64,000 bases of DNA from Corynebacterium sp. 21KM1197 (GCF_033783015.1 NZ_CP123907.1:2108001-2172000), one strand, 5' to 3'. Positions 54,048 through 62,620 are shown, counted from the first letter of the stretch. Translations and numbers: made by a program. Notes: generated by a model from the letters alone, not told the origin.

Positions 54048-54063
54048 TAGACCGACCTGTCCA
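54048..54063. promoter_or_regulatory. McbR-like operator in the cysI-phoD intergenic region
   Basis: TAGAC-CGACCT-GTCCA matches TAGAC-N6-GTCTA at 9 of 10 conserved positions. It lies about 180 bp upstream of cysI and 190 bp upstream of the phosphatase start. Confidence 0.55.
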
Positions 54064-54254
54064 CATGTGGGGCGCAGGGCGGACTGCGGAGCGGTGCGCA
54101 AGCAAACGGAAAGTAAACAAGAAATAACGCCGCGAAAACTTTGAGTGAACTTTCCTCCACCCCGCCCCGTCGCCTTGGCTTCCCCCACCCCGGAGTGATT
54201 AGCCTACCTAGAGGTATCTCACTGTTCCCCCGTTATTTTCTCCCAGGAGTCACC

Positions 54255-55985
54255 GTGACCACGCATCTCGCTCGCCGTCACTTCCTTAAAAGCGCCAGCC
54301 TGCTGGGCGTCGCCACGCTCGGCGCCACCACCATCGGCCGCAACTTTCCCCGCGCCCGCGCCCAGGAGCCCGGCGCACCCTTCCAGCACTCCGTGGCCTC
54401 CGGGGACCCGCTGCCCCAGGCCGTTATCATCTGGACGCGCGTGACCCCCACCCCCGACGCCCTGCCCGGCTCCGGCATCGGCGCGGATACCCGCGTGGCC
54501 TGGGAGATCGCCACCGACGCCGAGTTCACCGCCATCGCGCAGCGCGGCGAGTACCTCGCCACCTCGGACACCGACCACACCGTGAAGATCGACGTCCAGG
54601 GCCTCCAGCCGGACACCGCGTACTTCTACCGCTTCCGCATTATCGACGGCCCCGCCGCCGGCACCTACTCCCGCACCGGCCGCACCCGCACCATGCCCGC
54701 CGACGGCTCCCCCGCCACCCACGCGCGCTTCGGCGTGGCCAGTTGCTCCAACTTCGAGTCCGGCTACTTCCGCGGCTACCGCGACATGGCCGAGCGCGAG
54801 GACATTCAGTTCGTGCTCCACCTGGGCGATTACACCTACGAGTATGAGACCGGCGGGTACAACGGCCTCTACGACACCCAGGTGCGCACCGTACAGCCCG
54901 CCAACCGCACCCGCACCCTCACCGATTACCGCATTCGCCAGGGGATCTACCACCTTGATCCCGACCTCGCGGACCTCCACGCCGCCAAGCCCATGATCGC
55001 CATTTGGGACGACCACGAGTTTGGCGATAACGCCTGGCGCGAGGGCCTGGGCGGCAACTCCGCCGAAAAGGATGACGTCTTTGCCGCCATCAAGGCCGAG
55101 GCCAGCCGCGCCTACTTCGAGTGGATGCCCGTGCGCGCCTCCGGCCCGGACTCCTCCGGGCTGAGCCAACGCCTCTACCGCACCCTGCGCTACGGCAACC
55201 TCTTCGAGTTCATCATTCCCGACCTCCGCTCCTATCGGGACATTCAACTGCTCCAATACGGCAATGCCAACCTCGCCAACACCAACCCGGACTTCCTGCG
55301 CGAGGCCGCCAACCCGCAGCGTTCCATGATGGGCTCCGAGCAATTCCAGTGGTTCTCCGATTCCCTCACCGCCTCCACCACGCAATGGCAGATCGTGGCC
55401 AACGAGGTCATGTTCGCCCCCATGACCCTGCCGGACAGCATCGACCCCCGCGTGCACTCCTGGCTGGTGGACAAACTCGGCGTGCCCGACCAGGGCTTCC
55501 CCCTCAACGTGGATCAGTGGGACGGATTCATGGCCGAGCGCCAGCGGATCATCGACCTCATCGCGGGCAACGGCATGAACAACGTGGTATTCCTCACCGG
55601 AGACATCCACTCCTCCTGGGCCAACGACATCCCCCGCGACATCTTCTCCTACCGCGCCCAGCGCGGCGGGCAGGCCGCCGCCACCGAGTTTGTCACCCCC
55701 TCCATCAGCGCCCCCGGCTTCTTTGAGAGCGTGGCCTCTTCCCCCGAGCTCGCGGAGCCCATGCGCGGCGTGGTGAGCGTGGCGCAGGAGGCCCTGAAGT
55801 TCATGGACCCCTGGTACAAGATGATCGACTTTGAGTACCACGGGTACATGACTATCGACGTCACGCCCCAGGCCGTGCGCGCCGACTGGTTCTACACCGC
55901 CGACGTGCTGCACCCGGACACTCCCTTCTTCGCGGGGCCCAGCTACCAGGCGCTGGCCGGGCGGCCGGGGGCGGTGCGGGTGTAG
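54255..55985 (+). CDS. phoD: Secreted PhoD-type alkaline phosphatase
   Basis: A 576-residue exported phosphodiesterase/phosphatase. The start is a GTG at 54255 behind AGGAG; the frame is open to 54141. The Tat signal is TTHLARRHFLKSASLLGVATLGATT (twin Arg at residues 7-8, cleavage near ARA|QEP). The PhoD N-terminal domain is followed by the metallophosphatase core: VASCSNFESGYF, VLHLGDYTYEYE near 195 (metal-binding Asp/Tyr), AIWDDHEFGDNAW near 255, VVFLTGDIHSSW near 450. PhoD enzymes are Ca2+/Fe3+-dependent and released in phosphate limitation. It is divergent from cysI. Confidence 0.92.
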   Translation: MTTHLARRHFLKSASLLGVATLGATTIGRNFPRARAQEPGAPFQHSVASGDPLPQAVIIWTRVTPTPDALPGSGIGADTRVAWEIATDAEFTAIAQRGEYLATSDTDHTVKIDVQGLQPDTAYFYRFRIIDGPAAGTYSRTGRTRTMPADGSPATHARFGVASCSNFESGYFRGYRDMAEREDIQFVLHLGDYTYEYETGGYNGLYDTQVRTVQPANRTRTLTDYRIRQGIYHLDPDLADLHAAKPMIAIWDDHEFGDNAWREGLGGNSAEKDDVFAAIKAEASRAYFEWMPVRASGPDSSGLSQRLYRTLRYGNLFEFIIPDLRSYRDIQLLQYGNANLANTNPDFLREAANPQRSMMGSEQFQWFSDSLTASTTQWQIVANEVMFAPMTLPDSIDPRVHSWLVDKLGVPDQGFPLNVDQWDGFMAERQRIIDLIAGNGMNNVVFLTGDIHSSWANDIPRDIFSYRAQRGGQAAATEFVTPSISAPGFFESVASSPELAEPMRGVVSVAQEALKFMDPWYKMIDFEYHGYMTIDVTPQAVRADWFYTADVLHPDTPFFAGPSYQALAGRPGAVRV

Positions 55986-56019
55986 GGGGCTACTGGCTGG
56001 GTTTGGGGCGCTGACTGGC

Positions 56020-56250
56020 TCAGGCGCAGGGGTTGTTGTAATCCCCCTCCACCTGGGTGAGTTGGCGGGCATAAGCACCCGAATACTGCTGGTCTGCACT
56101 ACACGCCGCAGCGCGATCCACGCCGTAATCGTAATAGATGGGAATGATGTACCCGCCGTCATACTCGGCATCAATGAACGAGCGCCCCTGGCTATCCGGC
56201 TTGTTCGCCCGCAAGGACGGGCAGGCCCCGACCCCACGACACCTCAGCAC
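56020..56250 (-). pseudogene. Possible gene fragment next to the RelE module
   Basis: An open frame of 76 codons whose C-terminal part reads like a real exported or Cys-containing protein (SFIDAEYDGGYIIPIYYDYGVDRAAACSADQQYSGAYARQLTQVEGDYNNPCA, four Cys in all). The only start is a GTG at 56250 lying on the stop codon of the toxin gene, and no signal peptide is present. It looks like the 3' end of a gene whose 5' part was lost when the toxin-antitoxin module arrived. A genuine short gene cannot be excluded. Confidence 0.35.
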
Positions 56251-56525
56251 TAATCCGCATACACCTGTGAGCGATGCCCCATCGCGATCATCACAATCAC
56301 CATTTCCCCAACATCAATACCCGCAATTAAACGATAATCCCCCACCCGATAGCTCCAATACCCTGCCCAATTTCCGGTCAGGACCTTTCCCCTCCAGTAT
56401 GGATCCTCAACCCCTTTCAGATCTTTTAAAAACTGTCGAAAACGGGATTGAACGGAAGAATCTAGCTTCTTCCACTCCTTCACCGCTCGTGGAGCAAACT
56501 CAATCCTCCACACCTTCCCCCTCAT
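56250..56525 (-). CDS. RelE/ParE-type toxin
   Basis: A 91-residue RelE-fold protein: WRIEFAPRAVKEWKKLDSSVQSRFRQFLKDL, then DPYWRGKVLTGNWAGYWSYRVGDYRLIAGIDVGEMVIVMIAMGHRSQVY. The R-x-G-D-Y-R-L core and the terminal H-R-x-x-V-Y are typical of RelE mRNA interferases acting at the ribosome. ATG at 56525 overlaps the antitoxin stop by 26 bp. The DNA is A+T-richer than its surroundings. Confidence 0.85.
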   Translation of the reverse strand: MRGKVWRIEFAPRAVKEWKKLDSSVQSRFRQFLKDLKGVEDPYWRGKVLTGNWAGYWSYRVGDYRLIAGIDVGEMVIVMIAMGHRSQVYAD

Positions 56526-56658
56526 TACTTCCCCTTTCCCCCAGTAATTCATCTAACGACACCGTAGCAACTTCACCACGCTTGATCGCTTCATATTCCG
56601 CACGTGCACCATACACATACTCAATCTCGCCAAGATAAGACTCTAATGCCTTACTCAT
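56500..56658 (-). CDS. Antitoxin of the RelE-type module
   Basis: A 52-residue acidic protein (MSKALESYLGEIEYVYGARAEYEAIKRGEVATVSLDELLGERGSNEGEGVED) resembling the truncated RelB/Phd-like antitoxins of Corynebacterium. ATG at 56658 behind GGGGGA. It would neutralise the following toxin and repress the module. An N-terminal DNA-binding part is short or missing compared with full RelB (about 80 residues). Confidence 0.75.
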   Translation of the reverse strand: MSKALESYLGEIEYVYGARAEYEAIKRGEVATVSLDELLGERGSNEGEGVED

Positions 56659-56829
56659 AATATAAAATCCCCCAGTTTCCTGTAAATCTATTGAGGTTTT
56701 GAGCACTCAAGCCAATCACCAAAAAAAAGTAGACCCGCCCGATCACTCACAGACGTCAAGCATACAGCCCGCCACCATCCCACCCGGAAAATCACCTCCA
56801 CCTCACCCCCATAACCTACAATTGACCCC

Positions 56830-57036
56830 ATGTTTGATGCTGAGATTATCCAGAACCTGATCACCTCCGCCACCGATTTCACCGCAGACCTCCTGCGCCA
56901 GCTCCCCCTCACGGAGAGCTCCTCCGAGTTCGTGGACGGGTACCAGTGCGGCTACCACTACGGCCTGGAGAACGCCAACGAGGGCACCTACTCCGAGGTG
57001 GTAAACAACGGCGTCGCTTACTGCACCGGCCAGTAA
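56830..57036 (+). CDS. Small hypothetical protein
   Basis: A 68-residue acidic protein (MFDAEIIQNLITSATDFTADLLRQLPL ... DGYQCGYHYGLENANEGTYSEVVNNGVAYCTGQ) with a helical N-terminal half and a Gly/Tyr-rich C-terminus holding two Cys. Codon use is typical of the chromosome. It is followed directly by a perfect intrinsic terminator, which supports a real monocistronic gene. Function unknown. Confidence 0.55.
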   Translation: MFDAEIIQNLITSATDFTADLLRQLPLTESSSEFVDGYQCGYHYGLENANEGTYSEVVNNGVAYCTGQ

Positions 57037-57048
57037 GCCCAACCCCAG

Positions 57049-57087
57049 GCGGCGCTCCCCTCTCACCCGCGAGGGAGCGCCGCTTTT
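57049..57087 (+). terminator. Intrinsic terminator after small hypothetical gene
   Basis: GCGGCGCTCCC pairs perfectly with GGGAGCGCCGC (11 bp) around a 13-nt loop and is followed by TTTT. It lies 13 bp after the stop codon at 57036. Confidence 0.85.
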
Positions 57088-57186
57088 CTCATGCATAGCC
57101 CACGCTGCGCACTCACCCCCCATGAGACCTGCGGCTCATTCATGGCCCAATTCTTAGGGCACCGCGCCGTCCACCCTTTAAGGTAA

Positions 57187-57211
57187 GGGGAACACTGTTT
57201 TCCCGTTCCCC
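57187..57211 (+). promoter_or_regulatory. Inverted repeat before the Fe-S oxidoreductase gene
   Basis: GGGGAAC-N11-GTTCCCC lies 16 bp upstream of the start codon at 57227. It may be an operator or a 5'-UTR hairpin next to the AGAAGG ribosome-binding site. Confidence 0.4.
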
Positions 57212-57226
57212 ACCCCAACAGAAGGC

Positions 57227-60055
57227 ATGACCTCCACCACCTTGATCCTCGGTAGCCTCGGCGTGTTACTCTCCCTGCCCGCCTGGTTCCTCTTCATTCG
57301 CGCCGCCTGGCGCATCTTCCGGCTGATCTCCTCCGGCACCGCCTCCCCCGGCCGGTTCTCGCGTCCCTGGAATCGCCTGGGCCGCGTGCTGGTGGAGGTA
57401 TTCGCGCACCCGCGCATGATGAAAAAACCGTGGATAGGGGCCGCGCACTGGGCAGTGATGGTGGGGTTCCTCTTTGGTGCCGTGGTGTGGTTTGAGGCCT
57501 ATATCCAGGCTTTTTATCCCGCCGGAGGGTGGCCGCTGCTGCACCACTGGCCGCCGTATCACCTGGCGGAGGAGGTGCTGGCGGTGGGCACCCTGCTGGG
57601 GATTGCGCTGCTCATCGGCGTGCGCCTGCGCCTGGGGCACACGGATAAGTCCAGCCGTTTCTACGGCTCCAATCCCACCGCCGCCCGCCTGGTGGAGGCG
57701 GTGGTGGCCTTTGAGGCCCTGGGAATGTTGCTGGTCAAGGCCGCCAAGATCGCCACGTATGGCGGTGGTTCCCCGTGGGCGGACTTCCTGAGCATTCACC
57801 TCGCCGCTCTGCTGCCCGCCTCCCCGGTATTGGTCAGCGCGTTTGCCCTGGCAAAGCTGCTGGGCGGCATGGTCTTTCTCGTGGCCGTCGCGCTGCACCT
57901 GAATTGGGGGGTGGGTTGGCACCGCTTCCTCGCCTTTTTCACCATCTTCTTCCGCCGCGAACGCCCCCTCGGCCCGCTCCAGCCGGTCTCGTTGGAGGAC
58001 GCCGAGGAGGAACCGGTGGGCGTCGGTACGCTGCCCCAGGCCCCCTGGAAGATGCTTCTCGACGCCACCGCCTGCACCGAGTGCGGGCGCTGCCAGGAAT
58101 TGTGCCCCGCGTGGAATACCGATAAGCCGCTGAGTCCTAAGTTATTAATGACCTCCCTGCGAGACGTGGCCCTGGATAATGAGAAATACCTGCGCGATCC
58201 CTCTCTTTATCAGGCCGATTCCTCCGAGGCCGGGGTGGACGTACTGAAACTTGTGGGCCACAATCAGGCCATTCACCCAGACGTGCTGTGGAGTTGCACC
58301 AATTGCGGCGCCTGCGTGGAGCAGTGCCCGGTGGACATTGAGCACATAGACCACATTGCGGATATGCGCCGATTCCAAGTTCTGGTGGATTCCGAGTTTC
58401 CCTCCGAATTGGCAGGAATGTTCAAGAATCTTGAGGTCAAGGGCAACCCCTGGGGCCGTAATTCCAGCGAGCGCGCCTCCTGGGTGGAAGAGGCCCGCCG
58501 CGATGGCATCGAGGTCCCCGTGGTGGGCGAGGACATTACGGACTTCTCCGATACGGAATATCTCTTTTGGGTGGGCTGCGCCGGCGCCTTTGACGATGAG
58601 GGCAAAAAGACCACCCGCGCGGTGGTGGAATTGCTCCACACCGCCGGGGTGAAGTTTGCCGTGCTTTCCACCGGGGAGAGTTGCACGGGCGACCCCGCGC
58701 GCCGCGCGGGTAACGAGTTCCTTTTCCAAATGCTCGCCACCGATACCATCGCCACCCTCAATAACACCTTTGAGGGCGTTCCCCAGGGCCAGCGCAAGAT
58801 CATTACCACCTGCCCACACTGCTTTAACACCCTGCGCAATGAGTACCCGGACTTTGACGGACATTATGACGTATTCCACCACACCCAATTGCTCAACCGC
58901 CTGGTGCGGGAAAAACGCCTGACCCCGGTTCCGCGCGGCCCACACAACCGCAAGCCCATCACGTACCACGACCCCTGCTTCCTTGGCCGCCACAACAAGG
59001 TCTTTGACCCGCCCCGCGCACTCCTCGGGGCCACCGGCATGGAACTCCGCGAGATGGATCGCAACCGCAACGAGGCCTTCTGCTGCGGCGCCGGTGGCGC
59101 ACGCATGTTCATGGAGGAAAAACTCGGCACCCGCATCAACGAGTTCCGCACCCAACAGGCGCTGAACACCGGGGCCGAGGAAATCGCCGTCGGTTGCCCC
59201 TTCTGCAACACCATGATGAGCGGCGGGGTCAAGGCGCTGGCCGAGGAACCCGCCCAGGCCCCGGTGGTGCGCGACGTCGCCCGCATGTTGCGCGACTCCG
59301 TGCTGGTCGATGGGCACCTCCCTGCCCCGCGCGAGCGCGCGTTCCTCGACGCGCCCGTGCGCACCGCGCTGCCGCTCACGCCGAAGAAACTATCGACGCC
59401 CCCCGCTCCCGAGCAGAGCAAGGTACCGGCGCCCGCTTCGCCTCCGCCGCCCATGCCCTCGGGGGCTGCCGTTCCCACGCCGGGGGCAGCGATTCCCGTT
59501 CCTGGCTCCACCCCCACACCGGGCGGAGCCGTTCCCGCACCCGTGCCTCCGACGCCACCCGTTCCGCAACCAGGTAGCGCGGTGCCTCGGCCCGGGGCTG
59601 CGGTGCCCCCTCCAGGGGCCGTACCTGCCCCCGGTGGCGCCGCCCCCGCAGCACCTCAACCTCCGCAACCGGGCGGTGCGGTACCCAAGCCCAGCGGCGC
59701 CGTTCCTGCTCCGCCCCAGCCTGGGAACGCGATACCACGACCGGGAAACGCCGTGCCCAAGCCTGGGAGTGCTGTTCCGCCTCCGGGGACCTCCGCCCCG
59801 GCTCCCGGCAGCGCCGTTCCTACTCCGCCCCAGCCCGGCAACGCTGTACCACGGCCGGGAGGCCCCGTGCCCAAGCCCGGCAGAGCGGTACCACCACCGG
59901 GGGCGGCCACACCAACACCCGGTAGTTCTGTCCCCACGCCTCCTCAACCTGGAAACGCGGTGCCCCGGCCCGGGAGTGCCGTTCCCACCCCGCCTCAACC
60001 GGGCAATGCCGTACCCAAACCGGGTGGCGCGGTACCTCCCCCTCCGGGAACATAG
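57227..60055 (+). CDS. Membrane-bound Fe-S oxidoreductase (heterodisulfide reductase-like) with Pro-rich tail
   Basis: A 942-residue redox protein. About five N-terminal helices (1-260) resemble the NarI-like cytochrome b module of HdrE/DsrM-type proteins. Two [4Fe-4S] clusters follow, CTECGRCQELCP near residue 283 and CTNCGACVEQCP near 356. Two CCG domains come next; the second ends with FCCGAGGARMF near 618 and CPFCNTMM near 657. The last 220 residues (about 723-942) are a low-complexity array of PG-x-AVP-x-PG units, absent from the basic family. It probably passes electrons between quinone and a cytosolic partner; the donor and acceptor are unknown. Confidence 0.85.
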   Translation: MTSTTLILGSLGVLLSLPAWFLFIRAAWRIFRLISSGTASPGRFSRPWNRLGRVLVEVFAHPRMMKKPWIGAAHWAVMVGFLFGAVVWFEAYIQAFYPAGGWPLLHHWPPYHLAEEVLAVGTLLGIALLIGVRLRLGHTDKSSRFYGSNPTAARLVEAVVAFEALGMLLVKAAKIATYGGGSPWADFLSIHLAALLPASPVLVSAFALAKLLGGMVFLVAVALHLNWGVGWHRFLAFFTIFFRRERPLGPLQPVSLEDAEEEPVGVGTLPQAPWKMLLDATACTECGRCQELCPAWNTDKPLSPKLLMTSLRDVALDNEKYLRDPSLYQADSSEAGVDVLKLVGHNQAIHPDVLWSCTNCGACVEQCPVDIEHIDHIADMRRFQVLVDSEFPSELAGMFKNLEVKGNPWGRNSSERASWVEEARRDGIEVPVVGEDITDFSDTEYLFWVGCAGAFDDEGKKTTRAVVELLHTAGVKFAVLSTGESCTGDPARRAGNEFLFQMLATDTIATLNNTFEGVPQGQRKIITTCPHCFNTLRNEYPDFDGHYDVFHHTQLLNRLVREKRLTPVPRGPHNRKPITYHDPCFLGRHNKVFDPPRALLGATGMELREMDRNRNEAFCCGAGGARMFMEEKLGTRINEFRTQQALNTGAEEIAVGCPFCNTMMSGGVKALAEEPAQAPVVRDVARMLRDSVLVDGHLPAPRERAFLDAPVRTALPLTPKKLSTPPAPEQSKVPAPASPPPPMPSGAAVPTPGAAIPVPGSTPTPGGAVPAPVPPTPPVPQPGSAVPRPGAAVPPPGAVPAPGGAAPAAPQPPQPGGAVPKPSGAVPAPPQPGNAIPRPGNAVPKPGSAVPPPGTSAPAPGSAVPTPPQPGNAVPRPGGPVPKPGRAVPPPGAATPTPGSSVPTPPQPGNAVPRPGSAVPTPPQPGNAVPKPGGAVPPPPGT
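59395..60055 (+). repeat. Pro/Gly repeat array inside the Fe-S oxidoreductase gene
   Basis: DNA encoding imperfect tandem repeats of PG-(N/S/G/A)-AVP-x-PG, with recurrent PTPPQPGNAVP units of 11-20 residues. The near-repetitive DNA makes all frames open and could expand or contract by slippage. Confidence 0.8.
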
Positions 60056-60086
60056 CCCGGTTCAACGAGCGCTTTTCTGCGATAGA

Positions 60087-60656
60087 ATGAACGGCATGAA
60101 TGATCGTGTTCGTCTCAGTGATGATGAGCGTGCCCAGGCCATGTCCCTCCTGGGCACCGCCTTTTCCCAGGGACGCCTCGGCGTAGACGAATACGACGCC
60201 CGCTGCCAGGCCGCAGCCCGGGCACAGTACCGCTATGAACTCAATCAACTCTTCCTCGATCTGCCATCTCTACCAGCCACGCAGATAGATAAAACCGTTC
60301 AGGTGTACTCCGCCGAGGAGATCGAGGAGGCGCGGCAGGCTTCCCGGTACCCCAAGGCCGGGATTCTCGCTCTCACCTCCGCTGCCGCTATGGGAATTGT
60401 GCTCATTAACTCTGCGCTGGTTCCTGTGCTCGTCATTATCCCCATCGTCTTTGTGCTTCTCTACATGCTGAAAATCGGGCCCGATTCCTGGTATGTACCC
60501 AGCCAGCGAGCGCTCAACCGGAGACGCATCCAGGCGATCAAGGCTGCCGAGCGGCAGCGCGCCATCGAGCGGCGCGCGCAGCGCCTGGAACTCCAACACG
60601 AGTTGAAGAACAGCGCCTACAACTTCGCACGGAGCACCATGCAGCGGCGTCGGTAG
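60087..60656 (+). CDS. DUF1707 membrane protein
   Basis: A 189-residue protein (186 if the ATG at 60096 is used). The N-terminus RVRLSDDERAQAMSLLGTAFSQGRLGVDEYDARCQAAARAQYRYELNQLFLDLP is a DUF1707 (SHOCT-like) domain. Two closely spaced hydrophobic segments (ILALTSAAAMGIVLINSALVPVLVIIPIVFVLLYML) and a highly basic coiled C-terminus (RRIQAIKAAERQRAIERRAQRLELQHEL) follow. The function of this actinobacterial family is unclear. It starts 32 bp after the Fe-S oxidoreductase and may share its transcript. Confidence 0.8.
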   Translation: MNGMNDRVRLSDDERAQAMSLLGTAFSQGRLGVDEYDARCQAAARAQYRYELNQLFLDLPSLPATQIDKTVQVYSAEEIEEARQASRYPKAGILALTSAAAMGIVLINSALVPVLVIIPIVFVLLYMLKIGPDSWYVPSQRALNRRRIQAIKAAERQRAIERRAQRLELQHELKNSAYNFARSTMQRRR

Positions 60657-60684
60657 CAACACCAAGTGACAATGTTCCTACACA

Positions 60685-60786
60685 ATTGTCACCACAATGT
60701 ATGCACCCTGACCTGGCATAATGACAATCTAGACACCCCGTAGTGACAAATAATCTGACAAAGTGACACACGTTTGTCAGTACGGC
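60685..60786. repeat. 102-bp direct repeat, copy 1
   Basis: Identical at 101 of 102 positions to 62519-62620 (difference at 60702, G here and A in copy 2). It ends on the first base of the AlbA_2 gene stop codon. It contains TTGTCA/TGACAA at 60686, 60722, 60744, 60756 and 60774, plus TGACAC at 60764. One further TGACAA lies just outside at 60667. CTGACAAA-N10-TTTGTCAG (60755-60780) is a perfect inverted pair. Confidence 0.97.
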
Positions 60787-62489
60787 TAAGACAACCTCCG
60801 CATCACTCGCCACCGCGCCGGCTTCCCGCCATCATGCACCGCGCGCCCAGCCTTTTTCAGTTTGCTCAATCCATAGCGCACCTGGCGCTCCGTCAAGCCG
60901 GTTATCCCCACGAGTTCAGCGACGGTCACTTCCTCCCGCAATTCCAGTTCTTCCTCGATCCCACGGGAACCAGTAGCTCGTTCCGATCCCCTCTCCGCAG
61001 TCCCCTCCGAGGACGCCAAGGAATACGTCGTGCTCCGGCCCGCACCATCAATAGTCACCACTCCCCGCGCCACGAGGTCTTGCAGCATCGCCCTCGCCTC
61101 CACGGAGTCAAGCCCCAGACGCCTGCGTGCATCCGCATTAGACCACGATTCTCCCGAGCGCAGCGCCAAAAGCGCAGCCCGCTGCTCTCTACTAAACGGA
61201 ACCCCCTTGGCTAATTGCTCCAACCACGCCAGATCTTCTTCCCGGACCAAGGAGTCCTGGGAAATAATCGCGGTAAAGGAAACTCCTTTGTCGTGGAATG
61301 TGGGCGGACGCAGTTCCGCCTCCGCGAGGGTAGTGCGCACCCATCGGATACCACCGCCCTCTCCCTCAATAAGGCGCGATCCATCGGGAAAGCGATACTT
61401 TGTGCACAGGCGATAAACGTGCTCGTTCACCGGCCTGCGTGCGTCCTGCTGCCCCAACTGATCGGTGGTGATACCGCGTAATCCACCTGGGTTAGTCACA
61501 ATGAGCCTGCGCTTATTCAATCGGATATTTGCGCTTTTTCCCCTGCTCAGCGTTGATAAATCGCGGTGCACCAAGGCATTGGCGATAATCTCACGAACAG
61601 CCACCGCAGGCAATCCTGGGACGTCTATGGCGTGCCCATCTTCCCGGTACGCAATGTCCTCCGATATATTCCGCACCGCCCAGTCCATGAGATCCATGAA
61701 CATCTCGGGCACCGGCCCCTCCGCAGAGAAAAGATCGCGGTTACGCACGCCTCCTTCCCCATTCACCTGCACTGCGGCCGAGGCACCCCAGGAGGGTTCA
61801 AAGCGCTGCGGATACGAGCCAAGAACGTACAAACCCGCGACCGTCGCCCGCCCCTGCGCATCCAAGGCCCCCAGATCGTAGAGAACTCCCTCATCGCTCC
61901 TGCCCCGATAACGCCGCGTGCCGCGCCGAGTGTTCTCAATAACGGAGGCCACAATATCGCTATCAAAATCGGCGCTGGAACTTCCCGTCACGGGAATAGC
62001 GTCGGGTGCTAACCAGCCGGGATCGTCGAGAGCACTTTGCCGCTGGCGGTCAGCGATCATCTGTACTTCCACATCCGACATTCGATAATCGCCGTCAAAC
62101 TGACGCAAATATGCCACTCCCTCGTAGCGGCAAGGCTTCTCCGGTAGCGGCAGTCCCGCTACCTCACACACCACCAGGTTGCGCCCCTCAAACTCCACCA
62201 CCTCTACGTCCACGGTGACATTCGGAGTTAAGGCATCGGAGCGTGCCTGGCTCACCACTCCCTGCGCGATCTTCCCCGGATCATCGAGTCCCACCACGGC
62301 GAAGCCATCGTCCGCGTCGAGCCCAATGATGATCACACCCCCATCGGGCATATTGCCAAAAGCGCTCAGCGTTTCCCCCAGCGCGGGTACGCCGCCCGTA
62401 CCGCGTTTAACCTCCACGGAGGTCATGTCCTCACCAATCCGGCGCAACTCTGCGATCACAGCGGCAAAACCCGCTCGCGTCCACCTCAT
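60786..62489 (-). CDS. AlbA_2/Schlafen-like ATP-binding regulator
   Basis: A 567-residue protein with the divergent AlbA_2 domain at the N-terminus (EDMTSVEVKRGTGGVPALGETLSAFGNMPDGGVIIIGLDADDGFAVVGLDDPGKI). A GHKL-type HATPase_c_4 region is near residues 270-400 (GLPAVAVREIIANALVHRDLS; LIVTNPGGL; INEH-like PVNEHVYRLCTKYRF). Two C-terminal winged-helix segments follow (SWSNADARRRLGLDSVEARAMLQDLVARGVV; EVTVAELVGITGLTERQVRYGLSKLKKAG). Such proteins are usually transcription regulators or defence-related. The gene lies exactly between two 102-bp repeats full of TGACAA motifs, which strongly suggests an autoregulatory target. Confidence 0.85.
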   Translation of the reverse strand: MRWTRAGFAAVIAELRRIGEDMTSVEVKRGTGGVPALGETLSAFGNMPDGGVIIIGLDADDGFAVVGLDDPGKIAQGVVSQARSDALTPNVTVDVEVVEFEGRNLVVCEVAGLPLPEKPCRYEGVAYLRQFDGDYRMSDVEVQMIADRQRQSALDDPGWLAPDAIPVTGSSSADFDSDIVASVIENTRRGTRRYRGRSDEGVLYDLGALDAQGRATVAGLYVLGSYPQRFEPSWGASAAVQVNGEGGVRNRDLFSAEGPVPEMFMDLMDWAVRNISEDIAYREDGHAIDVPGLPAVAVREIIANALVHRDLSTLSRGKSANIRLNKRRLIVTNPGGLRGITTDQLGQQDARRPVNEHVYRLCTKYRFPDGSRLIEGEGGGIRWVRTTLAEAELRPPTFHDKGVSFTAIISQDSLVREEDLAWLEQLAKGVPFSREQRAALLALRSGESWSNADARRRLGLDSVEARAMLQDLVARGVVTIDGAGRSTTYSLASSEGTAERGSERATGSRGIEEELELREEVTVAELVGITGLTERQVRYGLSKLKKAGRAVHDGGKPARWRVMRRLS

Positions 62490-62518
62490 AGCGGCTACCC
62501 TACCCGAATTGTCAGAAC

Positions 62519-62620
62519 ATTGTCACCACAATGTATACACCCTGACCTGGCATAATGACAATCTAGACACCCCGTAGTGACAAATAATCTGACAAAGTGA
62601 CACACGTTTGTCAGTACGGC
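62519..62620. repeat. 102-bp direct repeat, copy 2 (upstream of AlbA_2 and aminotransferase genes)
   Basis: Second copy, located in the divergent promoter region 30 bp upstream of the AlbA_2 start and 50 bp upstream of the aminotransferase start. Motifs TTGTCA/TGACAA occur at 62520, 62556, 62578, 62590 and 62608, with further copies just outside at 62509 and 62629. On the minus strand TTGTCA-N18-TATACA is a possible promoter for the AlbA_2 gene. On the plus strand TGGCATAAT is an extended -10 candidate. Confidence 0.95.

Noticed and set aside
59310..60095. Frame-shifted extension that joins the DUF1707 gene to an Arg/Pro-rich frame inside the Pro-repeat region
   Set aside because: The repeat DNA keeps all frames open. 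The DUF1707 domain begins right after the ATGs at 60087 and 60096, so the upstream part is not needed.
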